Shown here piece after piece: positions 1 through 5,535 of a DNA stretch of 9,459 bases. Position 1 is the first letter of the stretch. Each line of letters starts with the position of its first letter. The DNA lies in assembly GCA_947453875.1 (NCBI GenBank), contig CANGIH010000064.1:1-9459 (forward strand), read 5' to 3'. The position numbers and the translations under genes were made by a program. Under the pieces are notes generated by a model. The model did not search any database. It was not told the origin of the DNA and saw only the letters and a program-made list of their open reading frames with translations. Source of the DNA: Planctomycetaceae bacterium. GTDB lineage: Bacteria; Planctomycetota; Planctomycetia; Pirellulales; UBA1268.

Positions 1-2
1 CC

Positions 3-461
3 AGTTTGGGTTTCGGGATCGGTACGGTCGGCAACTCGAACATTACCGATTTCGTTCCCACCGGATTCGGGTTCGATGGAAATGTCGTGAGGGGAAATAC
101 GCCGGGAGACATGATCAATCTCGGCATCTACAGCGACGGCACCGCGGATGTCTTGAACAAAACTGACATCAATCCGGATGGAGGGCTCAGCGGCAGTCGA
201 CTGATCAAAACGGAGGCGACGTTCATGTTCTACACCCCACTGTTTGACCTTCGGGCAGTCACGGGTGAATCCTGGGTGCAGGACAACGTGACGTGGGGCT
301 TCGGCACGGGGCCAGAAACGGTCTTTCTCCCTGAGCCGGGCACACTGCCGATGCTCGCCACCGGCGGGCTGTTCGCCCTCGGGTGGATGGCACGCCGCAG
401 GACAAGGCGCGGAAGCAGCGGATCACCTCCGCAAGCATTCCCGCAAGCGACACAACCCTGA
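3..461 (+). CDS. PEP-CTERM sorted surface protein, 5'-truncated
   Basis: This is the C-terminal part (about 152 residues) of a secreted protein whose start lies before the window; the frame is open to the first base. It ends with a PEP-CTERM sorting signal: LPEPGTLPM (PEP codons at 330-338), a hydrophobic segment, then an arginine cluster (ARRRTRR). In known systems an exosortase recognises this tail at the inner membrane. The body has the segments GFGIGT, VVRG, INLGIYS and WGFGTGP, and these align along their length with the next gene, so the two are tandem paralogues. The layout recalls exosortase-dependent XDD4-like surface proteins, which is only a tentative comparison. About 15 residues follow the arginine cluster, a longer tail than usual. 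The protein's actual function is unknown. Confidence 0.85.
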   Translation, partial: SLGFGIGTVGNSNITDFVPTGFGFDGNVVRGNTPGDMINLGIYSDGTADVLNKTDINPDGGLSGSRLIKTEATFMFYTPLFDLRAVTGESWVQDNVTWGFGTGPETVFLPEPGTLPMLATGGLFALGWMARRRTRRGSSGSPPQAFPQATQP

Positions 462-703
462 ACCCAGGGGCCCCTGCCCCACAGATCATCGCGCGCGCCG
501 GGAATCCGGCCGGTGGCCTGCGGGCTGCCGGCGAATCCTGTCGCCATCAGATTCGGAAGACGATTGCCCGGCACCGCGGTCGCGGGGCTTGGGTTACGGA
601 GGCCGATATGGATGGACTGCCTGGAAAGCGGTCTGTTCACGACAGTTGTTTTACCGTTACCCCATGTCGCCATGGCTGGCGCGAGATCCCGGAGCGCCCA
701 GCC
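462..703. other. Gap between tandem PEP-CTERM genes
   Basis: This 242-base spacer starts almost at the upstream stop codon with a perfect 12-base palindrome, CAGGGGCCCCTG, at 465-476. It also has a small dyad at 530-545 (GGCGA, 6-base loop, TCGCC). Neither is followed by a T run, so neither is a convincing intrinsic terminator. The stretch around 632-660 is less GC-rich than its surroundings and could hold the promoter of the downstream gene, but I cannot pick out a credible pair of -35 and -10 boxes. No further gene is supported here. Confidence 0.4.
691..694 (+). promoter_or_regulatory. Shine-Dalgarno GGAG deciding the start at 704
   Basis: GGAG lies nine bases before the ATG at 704. The same frame is open much further upstream, with other ATGs at 383 and 608. 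Only the 704 start places a signal peptide at the N-terminus and has a well-spaced ribosome binding site. Confidence 0.6.
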
Positions 704-1591
704 ATGCCGATCGCAGTCCGCCTGTTCCTTTGCCGTTCCGTTGCGTTCCGAATCATCGCCGCGGCCTGTGCCACGGCGGGGCTTCTTACCGCGACATGCG
801 CCGCGTCGACCGTCACCTACAACGACGTCGGGCGCTCCTCCATCGGCACGCTCTTGAAGGTATCGGCGATTCTCACCACGTCGGGCTCCTCCCTGACGAT
901 CGCCTTGCGGAGCTATGGAGCGCCGACGGTGGCCAAGGCGGACGTGCTCTCGAGCTTCTATTTCAACCTTGCCGATCCCATCACCGGCCTCCGCCCGACG
1001 CTCACGTACGTTTCGGGAACGGGCCAGGCGTACGAGGTCCACAGCGGCGCGAACAACGACACACCGGTCGCCTGGTCACCGCAGATGTGGTCGACAACGG
1101 GCGACAGCGCGAAGCTCGCGTCGAATCTCCAGGCGGTGAAGAAGTTTGACGAGGGCTGGCAGTTCAAGGTGCTCAATCCGCCGCCGGGCTATCCCGGGCT
1201 CGGCTTCGGTATCGGCACGGTCGCGAACCCTGACATCGCCTCGTTCATTCCCGGTATGGAGGGCAGCTTCGACGCCAAGGTGGTGCGCGGAAGCGAAGAT
1301 GGGTCGGCGATCAATCTCGGCATCTACAGCCCTGGCACCGGCACCGACATCGACCCCCGCCGCGGCCTCGACGGCGCCCGGCTCGTCCGTGGCGAGGCGG
1401 TCTTTCGCTTCATGAGCGACACCAATCTCGACACGCTCACGCTCCAGGAGAACGCCGTGTTCGGATTCGGTACGAACCCCGACTCCGTCATGCTTCCGGA
1501 GCCGGGCACACTGCCGATGCTGGCCAGCGCCGGCCTCTTGACCCTCGGGTGGGTGGCATGCCGCAGGATGCGGTGCGGGGCCGGCGCCTGA
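704..1591 (+). CDS. PEP-CTERM sorted surface protein (complete paralogue)
   Basis: This is a 295-residue secreted protein. It begins with a Sec-type signal peptide: basic residues at R6, R11 and R16, a hydrophobic run of about residues 17-31, and a likely cleavage site near ATCAAS (around residue 34). The mature part is rich in Ser, Thr, Gly and Asn, as in extracellular beta-rich proteins. It contains DVLSSFYFNL, GFGIGTV, INLGIYS and VFGFGTNP. The C-terminus is a PEP-CTERM signal: PEP at residues 265-267, a hydrophobic segment, then ACRRMRC. It is expected to be exported and processed by an exosortase for attachment at the surface or in extracellular matrix; no exosortase is in the window. 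The order of motifs resembles XDD4-type exosortase-dependent proteins (tentative). It is a tandem copy of the truncated gene upstream. The role is unknown; the PEP-CTERM call is secure. Confidence 0.9.
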   Translation: MPIAVRLFLCRSVAFRIIAAACATAGLLTATCAASTVTYNDVGRSSIGTLLKVSAILTTSGSSLTIALRSYGAPTVAKADVLSSFYFNLADPITGLRPTLTYVSGTGQAYEVHSGANNDTPVAWSPQMWSTTGDSAKLASNLQAVKKFDEGWQFKVLNPPPGYPGLGFGIGTVANPDIASFIPGMEGSFDAKVVRGSEDGSAINLGIYSPGTGTDIDPRRGLDGARLVRGEAVFRFMSDTNLDTLTLQENAVFGFGTNPDSVMLPEPGTLPMLASAGLLTLGWVACRRMRCGAGA

Positions 1592-1681
1592 CGGCCAAAC
1601 AGGCGGTGGATAGCGTGCCCGCCGTGCCGGTTCGGTCAGGGTTGAACTTTTCCGCGGACAGCGAGCGACGCGGGCAGCGGC

Positions 1682-3094
1682 TCACGCGTCGTAGTAGAGG
1701 CAGAACTCGTACGGGTGCGGACGGAGCCGCATCGGGGCGATCTCCTCCTCGCGTTTGTGCTTGATCCAGTGCTCGAGGACGTCGGTGGTGAAGACATCCC
1801 CACGCAACAGGAAGTCATGGTCGGCCTCGAGGGCGACAAGCGCCTCCTCGAGCGATCCCGGCGCCCGCGGTACCTTCTTGAATTCCTCCGCCGGCAGATC
1901 GTAGATATCCCGGTCGAGCGGCTCGCCAGGATGGAGCTTGTTCTGGATGCCGTCGATCGCCGCCAGGAGGATCGCCGAGAAGGCGAAGTAGGGATTGCAG
2001 GTTGGATCGGGGCAGCGGAACTCGACCCGCTTCGTCCGCGGATTCGTGGAGTACATCGGGATCCGGCAGGCAGCGGAGCGGTTGCGCTGCGAGTAGGCGA
2101 GATTGACCGGCGCCTCGTAGCCGGGCACGAGCCGCTTGTAGCTGTTCGTCGTCGGATTCGTGAGGGCGAGGAGCGCCGGGGCATGGCGGAGGATGCCGCC
2201 GATCGCCAACAGGGCCATCTCGGAGAGCCCCGCATAGCCGGTGCCGGCGAACAGCGGCTGACTGTCCCGCCACAGCGACAGATGGACATGCATCCCCGAG
2301 CCATTGTCGCCGTGGATCGGCTTGGGCATGAAGGTCGCCGTCTTCCCATGCCTGCGGGCGACGTTCTTGACGATGTATTTGTAGAGGCAGACCTGATCGG
2401 CCATCCGCACCAACTCCTGGTAGCGCATGTCGATCTCGCACTGCCCAGCCGTGGCGACCTCGTGATGCTGCGCCTCGACGTCGATGCCCGAATGGATCAT
2501 CGCCTGCATCATCTCGTTGCGCAGATCCATCATCTGGTCGCCGGGGGGGAGCGGGCAATTCCCCTCCTTGAAGCGGAGCTTGCCGCCGAGGTTGGGCCCC
2601 TCGTTGCGCCCCCGGTTCCACTCCGCCTCGGAGGAGTCGACGTGGTAGTAGCCCTCGTGGGCGTTCTGATCGAAGCGGACGTCGTCGAAGACGAAGAATT
2701 CCGCCTCCGGGCCGATGAAGCAGGTGTCGGCGATCCCGGTGCTCTTGAGATAGTTGACCGCCTTGCGGGCGACGTAGCGCGGATCACGGGAGTAATCCTC
2801 GCGGGTGATCGGATCCTGGATGTTGCAGATCATCGACAGCGTGGGGAGCGCCGTGAACGGATCGACGACCGCCGTGTCGGGCTGGGGGACAAGGAGCATG
2901 TCGCTCTCGTCGACGCGCTGCCAACCACGGAGGCTCGAGCCGTCGAAGCCGAGACCATCGCCGAAGGTGTCCTCCTCGAGCTTCCCGACCGGGATCGTGA
3001 GATGCTGCCAGGCGCCGAGAAAGTCGGCGAACCGCAGGTCAACCGCCTTGACCTCCTTCTCACGGCACATCGCCAGCACTTCGCGGGGCTTCAT
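1682..3094 (-). CDS. glnA: Type I glutamine synthetase
   Basis: This enzyme makes glutamine from glutamate, ammonia and ATP in the cytoplasm and is the entry point of nitrogen assimilation. The product is 470 residues, the normal length for bacterial GSI, which forms a dodecamer. The N-terminal beta-grasp signature GFDGSS is at about 49-54. Metal and catalytic residues fall where expected: E130 and E132, E212, E220, H269 in the HGDNGSGMHVH segment, the flap E327, R339 and R344 in NRSAACR, and E358/R360. Y398 in DIYDLPAEE matches the adenylylation tyrosine (Tyr397 in E. coli), so this is the GSI-beta form that can be switched off by adenylylation. The start at 3094 has AAGGAA at 3105-3110 as a plausible ribosome site ten bases upstream. 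The gene converges on the PEP-CTERM pair and diverges from the redoxin fusion. No adenylyltransferase or PII gene is visible. Confidence 0.97.
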   Translation of the reverse strand: MKPREVLAMCREKEVKAVDLRFADFLGAWQHLTIPVGKLEEDTFGDGLGFDGSSLRGWQRVDESDMLLVPQPDTAVVDPFTALPTLSMICNIQDPITREDYSRDPRYVARKAVNYLKSTGIADTCFIGPEAEFFVFDDVRFDQNAHEGYYHVDSSEAEWNRGRNEGPNLGGKLRFKEGNCPLPPGDQMMDLRNEMMQAMIHSGIDVEAQHHEVATAGQCEIDMRYQELVRMADQVCLYKYIVKNVARRHGKTATFMPKPIHGDNGSGMHVHLSLWRDSQPLFAGTGYAGLSEMALLAIGGILRHAPALLALTNPTTNSYKRLVPGYEAPVNLAYSQRNRSAACRIPMYSTNPRTKRVEFRCPDPTCNPYFAFSAILLAAIDGIQNKLHPGEPLDRDIYDLPAEEFKKVPRAPGSLEEALVALEADHDFLLRGDVFTTDVLEHWIKHKREEEIAPMRLRPHPYEFCLYYDA

Positions 3095-3137
3095 GGGGAG
3101 GAGGTTCCTTGGGCGGGAATGACGGCGGGCGAGTCGG

Positions 3138-3161
3138 CCGGACCGGGGCTCCCCCGGCCGG
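3138..3161 (-). promoter_or_regulatory. Very stable GC hairpin in the glnA leader
   Basis: An inverted repeat pairs CCGG-A-CCGGGG (3138-3148) with CCCCGGCCGG (3152-3161): ten G-C pairs, one bulged base (position 3142) and a three-base loop. It lies 44 bases upstream of the glnA start and downstream of the candidate -10 box, so it would fold in the glnA 5' leader RNA. There is no T run on either side in either direction, which argues against an intrinsic terminator. Its possible role in mRNA stability or translation is inference. Confidence 0.45.
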
Positions 3162-3177
3162 GGAATGGGAAGACCCC

Positions 3178-3183
3178 ATCATA
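3178..3183 (-). promoter_or_regulatory. Candidate -10 box (TATGAT) for glnA
   Basis: On the minus strand the sequence reads TATGAT, one mismatch from TATAAT. It lies in a strongly GC-rich region, which makes it stand out. A transcript starting about seven bases downstream would have a leader of roughly 75 bases containing the hairpin. No good -35 box lies 16-18 bases further upstream, and I see no sigma-54 site of the GG-N10-GC type that is often present before glnA. Confidence 0.35.
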
Positions 3184-3254
3184 CGCAGGCCGGACGATCG
3201 GCACCGGGCCCGGGATCGGGCATTTCGTCGGCCGGCAGCGATGTCTACGATGAG

Positions 3255-3260
3255 TATCAT
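3255..3260 (+). promoter_or_regulatory. Candidate -10 box (TATCAT) for the redoxin fusion
   Basis: TATCAT is one mismatch from TATAAT and lies 37 bases before the preferred start at 3298. It would place transcription initiation downstream of the alternative ATGs at 3241 and 3250, so it supports the later start. It sits within a small dyad, GATGA-GTA-TCATC (3249-3261). No convincing -35 box is visible. Confidence 0.3.
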
Positions 3261-3297
3261 CCACGGGCACCGCACCGAATCCGACCGGAATCTCCCC

Positions 3298-5226
3298 ATG
3301 CGTTCTCCGGCCAACCGGCTCCTTACCACCCTCTTCGTCTTCGCGATCACGCTCCCGACGCTCCTCCCCCGCCTGCCGCTGGCCCGGGGGGATGAAGGCT
3401 CGACGGCCCAAGCCGTCGATCGGCTCGTCGGCACGCGGGTCGGCGACTTCCGCCTCAAGAACGTCGTCAGCGGCGACGAGACCTGGTTTTACGGGCTCGC
3501 CATGGGCAACCGTCTCTTCGGCCAACTCCTCGGGACGCGGCAAGTGAAAGCCGCGGTGCTCGTCTTCGTTTCCCCCGGCTGCCCGCTCGGCGACAAGTAC
3601 CTTCCCCGCCTCGGCGAACTTGCGAAGGCCTACGAGGCGAAGGGAGTGCTGTTCTTCGGCGTCGCTTCGGGGGCCGGGGAGACAGAAGAGGAACTCAAGG
3701 CCTGGGCGACCGAACGGCAGGTGACGATCCCGATCCTCCGCGACGAAGGCAACAAGCTCGCCGACGCCGTGATGGTGGAACGGTCGAACGAGGCGATCCT
3801 CGTCGATCTCCGCGGCACGATGCGCTACCGCGGCGCGATCGACGATCAGTACGGCTACGACGCCTCGCTCCCCGAGCCGCGTCACACCTGGCTTGTCGAT
3901 GCGATCGACGCCGTCCTCGACGGAAAGCCCCAGCGGATCGACCCCCGTGCCACGCCCGTGCAGGGCTGCCGGCTGACGAAAGTGGCGCCGGAGAAGTCGA
4001 AGCTCGCCGACCTCGAGCGGGTGCGGCCGGCCAATGCAGAAATCTCGGCCTGGCTCGACGAGCACGATCCCGCCCCGCCGATCGCCAGGCCTGTCACCTG
4101 GACGAGCGACGTGGCCGGCATCCTCCAAGCGAAGTGCCAATCGTGCCATAGGCCGGGGCAGGTGGGTGGCTTCTCGCTCCTCACCTACGACGACGCCTAC
4201 GCCCACTCGGCGATGCTCGGCGAGGTGGTGCAGAATCGACGCATGCCCCCCTGGCATGCCGATCCGCGCCATGGCCATTTCGCCAACGAACGGAGGCTCT
4301 CCGCCGCCGACCGGGCGACCTTGATCAAGTGGGTCGACGACGGATCGCCTCGCGGCGAGGGAGAGGAACCGGCGCCACGGATTTTTCCCGAGGGATGGAC
4401 GATCGGTACCCCTGATCTCGTCTTCGAGATTCCCGAGCCGACCACCGTCCCCGCGCAGGGCACGATGCCCTACGTGAACGTGTCTGTGAAGACGAACTTC
4501 ACCGAGGACGTCTGGGTGCAGGCCGCCGAAGCGGTGCCGGGAAACCACGGGGTCGTCCACCACATCATCGTCTACGTCGACGCGCCGGGGCAACCACGCG
4601 GACGTGGCCCCGACGGCTTTGGGCATCTGTGCGGCTATGCCCCCGGCGACATGCCGAGCGTCTATCCCCCCGGCACGGCGAAGAAGATCCCGGCCGGGAG
4701 CACGCTCCGCTTCCAACTCCACTACACCCCCAATGGCATCGCCACCACCGATCGCTCGAAGGTCGGCCTGATCGTCGCCAAGGAGCCACCGACGCGCGAG
4801 GCGCTCACCGTCGGCATCGCCAATCCCAGGTTCCTGATCCCTGCCGGGGAGAGTGCCCATCCGGTGCAATCCGAGGCGCCGGTCAAGCGCCCCACCCGCC
4901 TCCTCGCCTTCATGCCCCACATGCACCTGCGTGGGAAGGCTTTCCGCTACACGCTCGAACAACCGGGCAAGGATCCCGAAATTCTCCTCGACGTGCCGGC
5001 CTACGACTTCGGCTGGCAGAGCTACTACACCCTCGCCGACTCGCGCGACCTCGAGCCGGGCTCGCGGATCGTCTGCGACGCGCTGTTCGACAACTCCTCC
5101 GCCAACCCCGCCAACCCCGATCCGACGAAGGACGTGATGTGGGGGGAGCAGACCTGGGAGGAGATGATGATCGGCTACATCGACGTCGACTTCGCCCGCG
5201 ACGAGGATGGAACTGACGGCAACTGA
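3298..5226 (+). CDS. Secreted redoxin-cytochrome c-PHM-like copper monooxygenase fusion
   Basis: This is a 642-residue three-part exported protein. A Sec signal (RSPANR, then a hydrophobic run to about residue 28) is followed by an AhpC/TSA-type redoxin domain (about 45-210) with C95 in SPGCPLGDKY. A cytochrome c-like segment has C280-x-x-C283-H284 and a candidate axial Met at M316 in RRMPPWHAD. The C-terminal half resembles the copper type II ascorbate-dependent monooxygenase fold. It has H421/H422 in HHIIVYV, H475 in LHYTPNG, H541/H543 in MPHMHLRGK and M623 in WEEMMIG. Their order and spacing mirror the CuH (H107, H108, H172) and CuM (H242, H244, M314) ligands of rat PHM. Oxygen-dependent hydroxylation is possible, but the substrate is unknown. 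I chose the start at 3298 over in-frame ATGs at 3241 and 3250 because it has GGAA seven bases upstream and gives a clean signal peptide. The redoxin lacks a CxxC pair. Confidence 0.85.
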   Translation: MRSPANRLLTTLFVFAITLPTLLPRLPLARGDEGSTAQAVDRLVGTRVGDFRLKNVVSGDETWFYGLAMGNRLFGQLLGTRQVKAAVLVFVSPGCPLGDKYLPRLGELAKAYEAKGVLFFGVASGAGETEEELKAWATERQVTIPILRDEGNKLADAVMVERSNEAILVDLRGTMRYRGAIDDQYGYDASLPEPRHTWLVDAIDAVLDGKPQRIDPRATPVQGCRLTKVAPEKSKLADLERVRPANAEISAWLDEHDPAPPIARPVTWTSDVAGILQAKCQSCHRPGQVGGFSLLTYDDAYAHSAMLGEVVQNRRMPPWHADPRHGHFANERRLSAADRATLIKWVDDGSPRGEGEEPAPRIFPEGWTIGTPDLVFEIPEPTTVPAQGTMPYVNVSVKTNFTEDVWVQAAEAVPGNHGVVHHIIVYVDAPGQPRGRGPDGFGHLCGYAPGDMPSVYPPGTAKKIPAGSTLRFQLHYTPNGIATTDRSKVGLIVAKEPPTREALTVGIANPRFLIPAGESAHPVQSEAPVKRPTRLLAFMPHMHLRGKAFRYTLEQPGKDPEILLDVPAYDFGWQSYYTLADSRDLEPGSRIVCDALFDNSSANPANPDPTKDVMWGEQTWEEMMIGYIDVDFARDEDGTDGN

Positions 5227-5265
5227 GCGAGTCGGGTCTGATCCGCAGTCGCACTGGCTGGCGCT

Positions 5266-5402
5266 TCGGGGCTGCCCATGCCCCGTCGCCGGACGCTCGC
5301 TTCGGCCTTCCTTGGCCTTCGCTCGCTGCATGCCGCCTGCGCTCCGCCTTCCATGGCTCCGCTTGCCGTCAAGCCCGGCTCCCGGGGCATGGACCACCCC
5401 TC
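5266..5402. repeat. Imperfect inverted repeat enclosing repetitive sequence
   Basis: This occupies about half of the 309-base gap 5227-5535. A perfect ten-base inverted repeat, CCATGCCCCG at 5276-5285 and CGGGGCATGG at 5383-5392, extends outward imperfectly (GGGGCTGC against GGGGTGGT when the right arm is reverse-complemented). Between the arms lie short direct repeats: CGCTCGCT at 5294-5301 and 5320-5327, GGCCTTC at 5304-5310 and 5314-5320, and GCTCCGC twice in 5341-5372. The rest of the gap has a second weak inverted repeat (GGGAGTT 5420-5426, AACTCCC 5458-5464) and a direct repeat, GGCCGGGGA, at 5450-5458 and 5480-5488. This could be a dispersed palindromic repeat, a small non-autonomous element or a transcription end for the upstream gene. 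No coding potential is evident, although the downstream frame is open back to 5278. Confidence 0.4.
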
Positions 5403-5490
5403 GCCAAGTCCTGAGTCCGGGGAGTTGCGCCACCCGCTTTTTCTCTCAAGGCCGGGGAACTCCCTCGGGAAACCACTGCGGCCGGGGAGG

Positions 5491-5496
5491 TATGAT
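5491..5496 (+). promoter_or_regulatory. Candidate -10 box (TATGAT) for the DUF1549-DUF1501 operon
   Basis: TATGAT lies 39 bases before the ATG at 5536, at a distance close to that seen for the TATCAT box before the redoxin fusion gene. It is preceded by GGGGAGG, which looks like a ribosome site for an ATG at 5492. That ATG opens a different, proline-rich frame and is unlikely to be used. No clear -35 box is visible. Confidence 0.35.
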
Positions 5497-5535
5497 TTTC
5501 GGTGGCCGCTGTCGCCCTCCGGATCCCCTTCCACC

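Noticed and set aside
383..703. N-terminal extension of the second PEP-CTERM gene to ATG 383 or 608
   Set aside because: It would overlap the upstream gene or bury the signal peptide about 32 or more residues inside the protein. The 704 start has a ribosome site and an N-terminal signal peptide.
1667..1690. GACGCG and CGCGTC inverted repeat at the convergent gene ends, as a bidirectional terminator
   Set aside because: It has only six pairs with a 12-base loop and no adjacent T run, and it overlaps the glnA stop codon. It is too weak to call.
1715..3253. Plus-strand open frame (512 codons) opposite glnA
   Set aside because: glnA is certain, and the plus-strand translation is an Arg/Val/Asp-rich shadow.
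3119..3253. Small 44-codon plus-strand frame whose stop overlaps the ATG at 3250 (ATGA), with AGGAGG at 3099-3104
   Set aside because: The spacing from AGGAGG to ATG is about 14 bases, too long. It would need a promoter inside glnA, and the downstream ATG at 3250 is not the favoured start. The product has no recognisable feature.
3091..5433. Long minus-strand open frame (780 codons) opposite the redoxin fusion gene
   Set aside because: It is an antisense shadow caused by GC-rich third codon positions. The plus-strand product has recognisable domains, catalytic residues and a signal peptide; the antisense product is Arg/Gly/Val-rich with no motif.
5278..5535. N-terminal extension of the DUF1549/DUF1553 gene to ATG 5278
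   Set aside because: The extra 86 residues are translated repeat sequence and would place the signal peptide internally.
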